Source: Anisus vortex
Taxonomy: Eukaryota > Mollusca > Gastropoda > Planorbidae
Reading direction: 5' to 3'
DNA length: 64,000 nt
NCBI GenBank assembly: GCA_949126835.1
Contig: OX421492.1
Coordinates: 40,906,498-40,970,497, forward strand
Below the pieces are notes generated by a model. The model saw nothing but the letters and a program-made list of their open reading frames with translations. It was not told the DNA's origin and did not search any database. Of the stretch, positions 23,370 through 35,913 are shown in pieces. The translations under genes were made by a program, and so were the position numbers. Positions within the stretch are counted from its first letter, which is position 1; each line of letters opens with the position of its first letter.

Positions 23370-25407
23370 AAATCTCAAAAGGAATATGTGGCTGGCTGGG
23401 TATGTACATACCGCATAATCTTTTTAAATACTGGACATAAAAACGTGAAATTTGCTACAAATATTCTTTGCGTTACGGCGGTGAACACTGTCAAGGTTTT
23501 AAAAAAATTAAAATGACCGCAGTGGTCAGTTTGGTCAAAAAACGCGAATAAAACGACATATTTTGGGTTCATGTTAAAATTGCCGTTCCAACTTTTTATA
23601 GTTTTTCGATCGATCGCGCTAAAAAAATAAAAAAAAGGATGGCGTTGAGATTTTTTTCAGGATGACGTCATCAAAGTTTGCGCAGAGATAGCTAGCCGGC
23701 TTTTCGTTATGACGTCATCAAATTTTGCGTATTCATTTAAAATTAACTTTGCTTCAACCTTTGCTAATGTACTTTATGAATGAATAGAACAAAATATATT
23801 CACGTTTTAATTTGCGTCGTAATTTATAGCGGGATATTTTTAAATTGTTATAATGGGTAATGATTAATGGTTTGAATGGGTATCTTACGTTGTATCTGGG
23901 AAATACAAAATTCCTTCACGTTTTTATTCGTGTTGTATGTGTCCACAGAATAGGTATAAAACAGAATGCGCAATCGCATTTTATTTCTGTTTTGGGCAGT
24001 AATACCGACGCCATACTAAGCCTATTTAAACGCAGTGGTCCTGGTTACACTCTATATTTATGCTTATTTAGCCTACAACGTCCTTTTCTTCAAATCTACA
24101 AGTTTGAACACCCAAAGCTAATAGTTCAGGCAAAATGTGCATAAACGGTTGTGTAATAAACTACAACAATGATGCGAAAACGACTGATTATCGTAAAAAA
24201 AAACATGTCAAACTGCATGGCTTTCCTGACTCCATAAAGGATAAACAACGGCATAAACAACCTCATATTAACTCATTATGAATTATATGCCTATTTCCCT
24301 TCATAATTTTAAAAGTTTATTTTGGTTTAAAAAGTATATATTTATGTACCGGTAGCCGTAGCAATTTAGTTACCGGTACCGAGCTACGTCTAAGCCATTT
24401 TTTTTCAAATCAGTACCGGGTAATAAATATTTTTACATCATATTGGCCTAATCCTATAATGTTGAAAACAAAATGGGTAATTAAGTCAAATTTATATAAA
24501 AGTAAGCCTATAATGAAAGATAATGTAGGCCCTATATATATTGTATATATTTATGGCAGACGTAGATATCCTTTCTCATTTTATTATAGTAGCGTCTCTA
24601 TCGACCGCTGCATTGCGGAAAATGGTAACTTTCAGTGACTGCGTATATAGAGATTGTGCATTCTGTTCTATACCTATTCTGTGTATACGTCTTATAAACT
24701 TTGTAGCGGGAAATTTTTCAATTGCCAGGCAATGTTTAAATTGTCGAGCTCAACGTTTTAAAGTTTTAATTTGTATCGTATACGTCTTATAAACTATGTA
24801 GCGGGAAATTTTTATATTGCCGGGCAATGTTTGAATTTGCCAGACCAACTTTTTAAAGTTTTAATTCATGTCGTATACGTTGTATAAACTATGATTCATA
24901 TCGGTTTCAGTTGTTATTGTTTTTCCTGTTGAATTTAAAATTTAATTTTAAGTTTGCTTCCAAAGCAACAATAAATAAATAGCAAATATCACCAACAAAA
25001 AAACACAAAAAAAAAAAAATATTGATCTACGACTAATGTTGTAGAAAAAAAAAATCAAACAATCATTTTTGAATTAACAGTACTTTTTAAAAGACATGTG
25101 AGTTCTATTTTACAGAAAGAGTTTAATTACCCAATAAACTCACAAAATTCGATCATAGTGGTCATACTTTGAGCAAGAAATAAAAAAAAATTATTATTAT
25201 TTGTTTTTCCTTTTTAGTTGTATATTGAATTGGTGTATAATAAAGTGTGCAAAACAAAAATAAATTTAAAAAATACTGACCACAAAAAAAAAAACATACT
25301 ACTTTATGTATGTTGCGAAAACAAAACTAAAAAACTATAATGTGTCAAGCATATTCTAAAAAAAAGCCCGTTCGAAGAATCGGGCACATAACGGCTTGTA
25401 TATATAT
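23370..25407 (+). repeat. Module M14, class I full length
   Basis: The 94-codon frame is at 23860-24144, the THAP-like frame at 24135-24281 and the 83-codon frame at 24541-24792. Its first half is shared with M11. Confidence 0.93.
24135..24281 (+). pseudogene. THAP-like fragment, copy in M14
   Basis: The 48-codon frame is open. It is the same variant as in M11. Confidence 0.5.
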
Positions 25408-27465
25408 AAATCTCAAAAGGAATATGTATGTGGCTGGCTGGCTGGCTGGGTATGTACATACCGCATAATCTTTTTAAATACTGGACATAAAAACGTGAAA
25501 TTTTCTACAAAAATTCTTTGCGTTACGGCGGTGAACACTGTCAAGGTTTTAAAAAAAATAAAATGACCGCAGTGGTCAGTTTAGTCAAAAAACGCGAAAA
25601 AAACGACATATTTTGCGTTCATGTTGAATTTGCCGTTCCAACTTTTTATAGTTTTTCGATCGATCGCGCTAAAAAAATAAAAAAAAAGGATGGCGTTGAG
25701 ATTTTTTTCAGGATGACGTCATCAAAGTTTGCGCAGAGATAGCTAGCCGGCTTTTCGTTATGACGTCATCAAATTTTGCGTATTCATTTAAAATTAACTT
25801 TGCTTCAACCTTTGCTAATGTACTTTATGAATGAATAGAACAAAATATATTCACGTTTTAATTTGCGTCGTAATTTATAGCGGGATATTTTTAAATTGTT
25901 ATAATGGGTAATGATTAATGGTTTTAATGGGTATCTTACGTTGTATCTGGCAAATACAAAATTCCTTCACGTTTTTATTCGTGTTGTATATGTCTACAGA
26001 ATAGGTATAAAACAGAATGCGCAATCGCATTTTATTTCTGTTTTGGGCAGTAATACCGACGCCATACTAAGCTTATTTAAACGCAGCGGTCCTGGTTACA
26101 CTCTATATTTATGCTTATTTAGCCTACAACGTCCTTTTCTTCAAATCTACAAGTTCGAACACCCAAAGCTAATATTTCAGGCAAAATGTGCATAAACGGT
26201 TGTGTAATAAACTACAACAATGATGCGAAAACGACTGATTATCGTAAAAAAGAGCATGTCAAACTGCATGGCTTTCCTGACTCCATAAAGGATAAACAAC
26301 AGCATAAACAACCTCATATTAACTCATTATGAATTATATGCCTATTTCCCTTCATAATTTTAAAAGTTTATTTTGGTTTAAAAAGTATATATATTTATGT
26401 ACCGGTAGCCGCAGCAATTTAGTTACCGGTACCGAGCTACGTCTAAGCCATTTTTTTTTTCAAATCAGTACCGGGTAATAAATATTTTTACATCATATTG
26501 GCCTAATTATATAATGTTCAAAACAAAATGGGTAATTAAGTCAAATTTATATAAAACTAAGCCTATAACGAAAGATAATGTAGGCCCTATATATATTGTA
26601 TATATTTATGGAAGACGTAGATATCATGTCTCATTTTACTATAGTAGCGTCTCTAGCGACCGCTGCATTGCGGAAAATGGTAACTTTTAGTGAGTGCGTA
26701 TATAGGGATTGTGCATTCTGTTCTATACCTATTCTGTGTATACGTCTTATAAACTTTGTAGCGGGAAATTGTTCAATTGCTAGGCAATGTTTAAATTGCC
26801 GAGCTCAACGTTTTAAAGTTTTATTTTATATCGTATACGTCTTATAAACTATGTAGCGGGAAATTTTTATATTGCCGGGCAATGTTTAAATTTGCCGGAC
26901 CAACTTTTAAAAGTTTTAATTCATGTCTTATACGTTGTATAAACTATGATTCATATCGGTTTCAGTTGTTATTGTTTTTCCTGTTGAATTTAAAATTTAA
27001 TTCTAAGTTTGCCTCCAAAGCAACAATAAATAAATAGCAAATAACACCAACAAAAACAAAAAAAAATAAAAAAAATATTGATCTACGACGAATGTTGTAG
27101 CAAAAAAATATATCAAACAATCATTTTCGAATTAACAGTACTTTTTAAAAGACATGTGAGTTCTGATTTACAGAAAGAGTTTAATTACCCAATAAACTCA
27201 CAAAATTCGATCATAGTGGTCATACTTTGAGCAAGAAATAAAAAAAAATTATTGTTATTTGTTTTTCCTTTTTAGTTGTATATTGAATTGGTGTATAATA
27301 AAGTGTGCAAAACAAAAATAAATTTAAAAAATACTGACCACAAAAAAAAAAACATACTACTTTATGTATGTTGCAAAAACAAAACTAAAAAACTATAATG
27401 TGTCAAGCATATTCTAAAAAAAAGCCCGTTCGAAGAATCGGGCACATAACGGCTTGTATATATAT
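25408..27465 (+). repeat. Module M15, class I full length
   Basis: The 94-codon frame is at 25911-26195, the THAP-like frame at 26186-26332 and the 83-codon frame at 26596-26847. It is a near copy of M8. Confidence 0.93.
26186..26332 (+). pseudogene. THAP-like fragment, copy in M15
   Basis: The 48-codon frame is open and identical in type to the M8 copy. Confidence 0.5.
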
Positions 27466-29151
27466 AAATCTCAAAAGGAATATGTATGTATGTGGCTGGC
27501 TGGCTGGCTGGGTATGTACATACCGCATAATCTTTTTAAAGACTGGACATAAAAACGTGAAATTTGCTACAAATATTCTTTGCGTTACGGCGGTGAACAC
27601 TGTCAAGGTTTAAAAAAAATTAAAATGACCGCAGTGGTCAGTTTGGTCAAAAAACGCGAATAAAACGACATATTTTGGGTTCATGTTAAAATTGCCGTTC
27701 CAACTTTTTATAGTTTTTCGATCGATCGCGCTAAAAAAATAAAAAAAAGGATGGCGTTGAGATTTTTTTCAGGATGACGTCATCAAAGTTTGCGCAGAGA
27801 TAGCTGGCCGGCTTTTCGTTATGACGTCATCAAATTTTGCGTATTCATTTAAAATTAACTTTGCTTCAACCTTTGCTAATGTACTTTATGAATGAATAGA
27901 ACAAAATATATTCACGTTTTAATTTGCGTCGTAATTTATAGCGGGATATTTTTAAATTGTTATAATGGGTAATGATTAATGGTTTTAATGGTTATCTTAC
28001 GTTGTATCTGGCAAATAAAAAATTCCTTCACGTTTTTATTCGTGTTGTATATGTTCACAGAATAGGTATAAAACAGAATGCGCAATCGCGTTTTATTTCT
28101 GTTTCGGGAAGTAATACCGACGCCTTACTAAGCTTATTTAAACGCAGTGGTCCTGGTTACACTCTATATTTAAGCTTATAATTATATGGCGTCATCAAAT
28201 TTTGCGTATTTATGCGTTTAAGAAGGGAACAGAATTTTGTTTTAATTTGCGTCGTTATTTGTGGAATGCAATATTTAAATGGTATAAGTTACCGGAAAAT
28301 ACTTTATCCCCGCTTAAGACTATTGTTTATAACTCCATGGGTTATTTTATCCAGTTCCGAGAACTGGGCACCTTTAGGCTTATCGCCTAGGTAACGGCCA
28401 TTGTTTAAATTACCGGGCAATGTTTAAATTACCGGGCAATGTTTATAATACCGGGCAATGTTTATAATACCGGGCAATGTTTAAATTACCGGGCAATGTT
28501 TAAATTACCGGGCAATGTTTATAATACCGGGCAATGTTTATAATACCGGGCAATGTTTAAATTACCGGGCAATGTTTAAATTACCGGGCAATGTTTAATT
28601 TGCCGGGCAATGTTCAAATTGCCGGAACTAAATTTTTAAAGTTTTAATTCGTGTCGTATACGTTTTATAAACATTATTTCATAAGGGTTTCATTTGTTAT
28701 TGTTTTACATGTTGAATAGAAAATTTAATTCTAAGTTTGCTTCCAAAGCAACAATAAATAAATAAATAGCAAATAAACAAAAACAACACAACATAGGTCT
28801 GCGACTTAATGTTTGTCGTAAAAAAAATATATCAAACAATCATTAAAAAAAAAAAAAAGTACTGTCGAATGTTCTTAATCAATGAATGGAACAAAATATA
28901 TTCATGTTTTAATTTGCGTCGTAATTTATAGCGGGCAATTTTGTAATTGTTATAATGGGTGATGAGTAATGATTTTAACGGGTAATTCATGTTGTAGCGG
29001 GCAAATAAAAAATTACCTCACGTTTAAATTCGTGTCGTAGGTCATGCGGACAATCTCATTATAACTGCCTGAGTAGTTAGAGTGTATGTAAACATAACTT
29101 TTAGCCGGTTCGGAGGACCGGGCACATAACGGCTTGTCATATCATATATAT
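27466..29151 (+). repeat. Module M16, class I/III chimera
   Basis: This module begins as class I, including the start of the 94-codon frame at 27972. Within the shared segment around gtaataccgacgcc (about 28095-28135) it becomes class III and continues with tggcgtcatcaaattttgcg and a 19-bp block at 28412-28626 (about 11 units). The THAP-like segment is therefore absent. The hybrid frame ends at 28181. Confidence 0.9.
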
Positions 29152-30712
29152 AAATCTCAAAAGGAATATGTATGTATGTATGTGGCTGGCTGGCTGGCTG
29201 GCTGGCTGGGTATGTACATACCGCATAATCTTTTTAAATACTGGACATAAAAACGTGAAATTTGCTACAAAAATTCTTTGCGTTACGGCGGTGAACACTG
29301 TCAAGGTTTAAAAAAAAATAAAATGACCGCAGTGGTCAGTTTGGTCAAAAAACGCGAATAAAACGACATATTTTGGGTTCATGTTAAAATTGCCGTTCCA
29401 ACTTTTTATAGTTTTTCGATCGATCGCGCTAAAAAAATTAAAAAAAGGATGGCGTTGAGATTTTTTCAGGATGACGTCATCAAAGTTTGCGCAGAGATAG
29501 CTAGCCGGCTTTTCGTTATGACGTCATCAAATTTTGCGTATTCATTTAAAATTAACTTTGCTTCAATGTTTGCTGATGTATTTTATGAATGAATAGAACA
29601 AAATATATTCACGTTTTAATTCGTGTCGTATACGAAATATAAACTTTTGTAGTTGTTGCGTGCATTCTCATTATAACTGCTTGAGTAGTAAGAGTGTATG
29701 TAAACATAACTTTTAGCTTTTTCAATTCGTTTGACGCGGGCGTATACGCATAAAAATCTTTCTAGCGGGAAATATTTCACGTTTCAATTCTTTTCTAGAG
29801 GGCAGTATTTCAAGTTTCAATTCGTTTCTAGCGGGCAATATTTCACGTTGCAGTTCGTTTCGGTTGTAGCGGGCGTACAAAATGTCATTCACATTTTAAT
29901 TTGTGACGTATACATCGATAAACTTTTTAACGGGTGGGGTTTTATTAATTGCCGTATATATTAACTGTGAAGCGGGAAATCTCATTATAACTTTAGGCTT
30001 ATCGCCTTGGTAACAACCATTGTTTAAATTACCGGGCAAGGTTTAAATTACCGGGTAATGTTTATAATACCGGGCAATGTTTAAATTACCGGGCAATGTT
30101 TAAATTACCGGACAATGTCTAAATTACCGGGCAATGTTTATATTACCGGGCAATGTTTAATTTGCCGGGCAATGTTCAAATTGCCGGAACTAACTTTTTA
30201 AAGTTTTAATTCGTGTCGTATACGTTTTATAAACATTATTTCATATGGGTTTCATTTGTTATTGTTTTACATGTTGAATAGAAAATTTAATTCTAAGTTT
30301 GCTTCCAAAGCAACAATAATAAATAAATAGCAAATAACAAAAACAAAACAACATAGGTCTGCGACTTAATGTTTGTCGTGTCGTAAAAAAACATATCAAA
30401 CAATCATTTTCTTTTTTAATAAAAATACTGTCGAATGTTCTTTATCAATGAATAGAACAAAATATATTTACGTTTTAATTTGCGTCGTAATTTATAACGG
30501 GCAATTTTTTAATTGTTATAATGGGTAATGGGTAATGATTTTAACGGGTAATTTTATGTTGTAGCGGGCAAATTAGACATTACCTCACGTTTAAATTCAT
30601 GTCGTAGGTCATGCGGGCAGTCTCATTATAACTGCTTGAGTAGTTAGAGTGTATGTAAACATAGCTTTTAGCCGGTTCGGAGGACCGGGCACATAACGGC
30701 TTGTATATATAT
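29152..30712 (+). repeat. Module M17, class II
   Basis: This is a class II module with the 19-bp block at 30031-30188. Small changes in the 33-bp triplication region (for example near 29745) break the minus-strand frame that is open in the other class II copies. Confidence 0.92.
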
Positions 30713-30743
30713 AAATCTCAAAAGGAATATGTATGTATGTATG

Positions 30744-30774
<31 letters not shown>

Positions 30775-32277
30775 GTATGTACATACCGCATAATCTTTTT
30801 AAATACTGGACATAAAAACGTGAAATTTGCTACAAAAATTCTTTGCGTTACGGCGGTGAACACTGTCAAGGTTTTAAAAAAAATAAAATGACCGCAGTGG
30901 TCAGTTTGGTCAAAAAACGCGAATAAAACGACATATTTTGGGTTCATGTTAAAATTGCCGTTCCAACTTTTTATAGTTTTTCGATCGATCGCGCTAAAAA
31001 AATTAAAAAAAGGATGGCGTTGAGATTTTTTCAGGATGACGTCATCAAAGTTTGCGCAGAGATAGCTAGCCGGCTTTTCGTTATGACGTCATCAAATTTT
31101 GCGTATTCATTTAAAATTAACTTTGCTTCAATGTTTGCTAATGTATTTTATGAATGAATAGAACAAAATATATTCACGTTTTAATTCGTGTCGTATACGA
31201 AATATAAACTTTTGTAGTTGTTGCGTGCATTCTCATTATAACTGCTTGAGTAGTAAGAGTGTATGTAAACATAACTTTTAGCTTTTTCAATTCGTTTGAA
31301 GCGGGCGTATACGCATTAAAATCTTTCTAGCGGGAAATATTTCACGTTTCAATTCTTTTCTAGAGGGCAATATTTCACGTTTCAATTCGTTTCTAGCGGG
31401 CAATATTTCACGTTGCAGTTCGTTTCGGTTGTAGCGGGCGTACAAAATGTCATTCACATTTAAATTTGTGACGTATACATCGATAAACTTTTTAACGGGT
31501 GGGGTTTTATTAATTGCCGTATATATTAACTGTGAAGCGGGAAATCTCATTATAACTTTAGGCTTATCGCCTTGGTAACAACCATTGTTTAAATTACCGG
31601 GCAAGGTTTAAATTACCGGGTAATGTTTATAATACCGGGCAATGTTTAAATTACCGGGCAATGTTTAAATTACCGGACAATGTCTAAATTACCGGGCAAT
31701 GTTTATATTACCGGGCAATGTTTAATTTGCCGGGCAATGTTCAAATTGCCGGAACTAACTTTTTAAAGTTTTAATTCGTGTCGTATACGTTTTATAAACA
31801 TTATTTCATATGGGTTTCATTTGTTATTGTTTTACATGTTGAATAGAAAATTTAATTCTAAGTTTGCTTCCAAAGCAACAATAATAAATAAATAGCAAAT
31901 AACAAAAACAAAACAACATAGGTCTGCGACTTAATGTTTGTCGTGTCGTAAAAAAACATATCAAACAATCATTTTCTTTTTTAATAAAAATACTGTCGAA
32001 TGTTCTTTATCAATGAATAGAACAAAATATATTTACGTTTTAATTTGCGTCGTAATTTATAACGGGCAATTTTTTTATTGTTATAATGGGTAATGGGTAA
32101 TGATTTTAACGGGTAATTTTATGTTGTAGCGGGCAAATTAGACATTACCTCACGTTTAAATTCATGTCGTAGGTCATGCGGGCAGTCTCATTATAACTGC
32201 TTGAGTAGTTAGAGTGTATGTAAACATAGCTTTTAGCCGGTTCGGAGGACCGGGCACATAACGGCTTGTATATATAT
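30713..32277 (+). repeat. Module M18, class II
   Basis: This is a class II module with the 19-bp block at 31596-31753. It is followed directly by a near-identical copy (M19) at 1,565 bp, the clearest simple tandem duplication in the array. Confidence 0.93.
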
Positions 32278-32308
32278 AAATCTCAAAAGGAATATGTATG
32301 TATGTATG

Positions 32309-32339
<31 letters not shown>

Positions 32340-33843
32340 GTATGTACATACCGCATAATCTTTTTAAATACTGGACATAAAAACGTGAAATTTGCTACAA
32401 AAATTCTTTGCGTTACGGCGGTGAACACTGTCAAGGTTTTAAAAAAAATAAAATGACCGCAGTGGTCAGTTTGGTCAAAAAACGCGAATAAAACGACATA
32501 TTTTGGGTTCATGTTAAAATTGCCGTTCCAACTTTTTATAGTTTTTCGATCGATCGCGCTAAAAAAATTAAAAAAAGGATGGCGTTGAGATTTTTTCAGG
32601 ATGACGTCATCAAAGTTTGCGCAGAGATAGCTAGCCGGCTTTTCGTTATGACGTCATCAAATTTTGCGTATTCATTTAAAATTAACTTTGCTTCAATGTT
32701 TGCTAATGTATTTTATGAATGAATAGAACAAAATATATTCACGTTTTAATTCGTGTCGTATACGAAATATAAACTTTTGTAGTTGTTGCGTGCATTCTCA
32801 TTATAACTGCTTGAGTAGTAAGAGTGTATGTAAACATAACTTTTAGCTTTTTCAATTCGTTTGAAGCGGGCGTATACGCATTAAAATCTTTCTAGCGGGA
32901 AATATTTCACGTTTCAATTCTTTTCTAGAGGGCAATATTTCACGTTTCAATTCGTTTCTAGCGGGCAATATTTCACGTTGCAGTTCGTTTCGGTTGTAGC
33001 GGGCGTACAAAATGTCATTCACATTTAAATTTGTGACGTATACATCGATAAACTTTTTAACGGGTGGGGTTTTATTAATTGCCGTATATATTAACTGTGA
33101 AGCGGGAAATCTCATTATAACTTTAGGCTTATCGCCTTGGTAACAACCATTGTTTAAATTACCGGGCAAGGTTTAAATTACCGGGTAATGTTTATAATAC
33201 CGGGCAATGTTTAAATTACCGGGCAATGTTTAAATTACCGGACAATGTCTAAATTACCGGGCAATGTTTATATTACCGGGCAATGTTTAATTTGCCGGGC
33301 AATGTTCAAATTGCCGGAACTAACTTTTTAAAGTTTTAATTCGTGTCGTATACGTTTTATAAACATTATTTCATATGGGTTTCATTTGTTATTGTTTTAC
33401 ATGTTGAATAGAAAATTTAATTCTAAGTTTGCTTCCAAAGCAACAATAATAAATAAATAGCAAATAACAAAAACAAAACAACATAGGTCTGCGACTTAAT
33501 GTTTGTCGTGTCGTAAAAAAAACTTATCAAACAATCATTTTCTTTTTTAATAAAAATACTGTCGAATGTTCTTTATCAATGAATAGAACAAAATATATTT
33601 ACGTTTTAATTTGCGTCGTAATTTATAATGGGCAATTTTTTAATTGTTATAATGGGTAATGGGTAATGATTTTAACGGGTAATTTTATGTTGTAGCGGGC
33701 AAATTAGACATTACCTCACGTTTAAATTCATGTCGTAGGTCATGCGGGCAGTCTCATTATAACTGCTTGAGTAGTTAGAGTGTATGTAAACATAGCTTTT
33801 AGCCGGTTCGGAGGACCGGGCACATAACGGCTTGTATATATAT
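32278..33843 (+). repeat. Module M19, class II
   Basis: This is a near-exact tandem copy of M18, with the 19-bp block at 33161-33318. Confidence 0.93.
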
Positions 33844-35913
33844 AAATCTCAAAAGGAATATGTATGTATGTGGCTGGCTGGCTGGCTGGGTATGTACATA
33901 CCGCATAATCTTTTTAAATACTGGACATAAAAACGTGAAATTTGCTACAAATATTCTTTGCGTTACGGCGGTGAACACTGTCAAGGTTTTAAAAAAATTA
34001 AAATGACCGCAGTGGTCAGTTTGGTCAAAAAACGCGAATAAAACGACATATTTTGGGTTCATGTTAAAATTGCCGTTCCAACTTTTTATAGTTTTTCGAT
34101 CGATCGCACTAAAAAAATAAAAAAAAGGATGGCGTTGAGATTTTTTTGAGGATGACGTCAACAAAGTTTGCGCAGAGATAGCTAGCCGGCTTTTCGTTAT
34201 GACGTCATCAAATTTTGCGTATTCATTTAAAATTAACTTTGCTTCAACCTTTGCTATTGTACTTTATGAATAGAAAGAACAAAATATATTCACGTTTTAA
34301 TTTGCGTCGTAATTTATAGCGGGATATTTTTAAATTGTTATAATTGGTAATGATTAATGGTTTTAATGGGTATCTTACGTTGTATCTGGCAAATACAAAA
34401 TTCCTTCACGTTTTTATTCGTGTTGTATATGTCCACAGAATAGGTATAAAACAGAATGCGCAATCGCATTTTATTTCTGTTTTGGGCAGTAATACCGACG
34501 CCATACTAAGCTTATTTAAACGCAGCGGTCCTGGTTACACTCTATATTTATGCTTATTTAGCCTACAATGTCTTTTTCTTCAAATCTACAAGTTCGAACA
34601 CCCGAAGCTAATATTTCAGGCAAAATGTGCATAAACGGTTGTGTAATAAACTACAACAATGATGCGAAAACGACTAATTATCGTAAAAAAGAGCATGTCA
34701 AACTGCATGGCTTTCCTGACTCCATAAAGGATAAACAACAGCATAAACAACCTCATATTAACTCATTATGAATTATATGCCTATTTCCCTTCATAATTTT
34801 AAAAGTTTATTTTGGTTTAAAAAGTATATATATTTATGTACCGGTAGCCGCAGCAATTTAGTTACCGGTACCGAGCTACGTCTAAGCCATTTTGTTTTCA
34901 AATCAGTACCGGGCAATAAAAATATTTATACATCATATTGGCCTAATCATATAATGTTCAAAACAAAATGGGTAATTAAGTCAAATTTATATAAAAGTAA
35001 GCCTATAATGAAAGATAATGTAGGCCCTATATATATTGTATATATTTATGGCAGACGTAGATATCCTTTCACATTTTACTATAGTAGCGTCTCTAGCGAC
35101 CGCTGCATTGCGGAAAATGGTAACTTTTAGTGACTGCGTATATAGGTATTGTGCATTCTGTTCTATACCTATTCTGTGTATACGTCTTATAAACTTTGTA
35201 GCGGGAAATTTTTCAATTGCCAGGCAATGTTTAAATTGCCGAGCTCAACGTTTTAAAGTTTTAATTTGTATCGTATACGTCTTATAAACTATGTAGCGGG
35301 AAATTTTTATATTGCCGGGCAATGTTTAAATTTGCCGGACCAACTTTTAAAAGTTTTAATACATGTCGTATACGTTGTATAAACTATGATTCATATCGGT
35401 TTCAGTTGTTATTGTTTTTCCTGTTGAATTTAAAATTTAATTCAAAGTTTGCTTCCAAAGCAACAATAAATAAATAGCAAATAACACCAACAAAAACAAA
35501 AAAAAAAGCAAAAATAAATAAATATTGATCTACGACTAATGTTGTAGCAAAAAAATATATCAAACAATCATTTTCGAATTAACAGTACTTTTTAAAAGAC
35601 ATGTGAGTTCTGTTTTACAGAAAGAGTTTAATTACCCAATAAACTCACAAAATTCGATCATAGTGGTCATACTTTGAGCAAGAAATAAAAAAAAATTATT
35701 GTTATTTGTTTTTCCTTTTTAGTTGTATATTGAATTGGTGTATAATAAAGTGTGCAAAACAAAAATAAATTTATAAAATACTGACCACAAAAAAAAACAA
35801 CATACTACTTTATGTATGTTGCAAAAACAAAACTAAAAAACTATAATGTGTCAAGCATATTCTAAAAAAAAGCCCGTTCGAAGAATCGGGCACATAACGG
35901 CTTGTATATATAT
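33844..35913 (+). repeat. Module M20, class I full length
   Basis: The 94-codon frame is at 34350-34634, with an upstream in-frame ATG at 34344. The THAP-like frame is at 34625-34771 and is extended upstream in frame to 34568 by a base change that creates an ATG. The 83-codon frame is at 35036-35287. Confidence 0.93.
34625..34771 (+). pseudogene. THAP-like fragment, copy in M20
   Basis: The 48-codon frame is open, with one Asp to Asn change. In this copy the frame stays open upstream to an ATG at 34568, across the acceptor-like atttcag, giving 67 codons. Confidence 0.5.
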
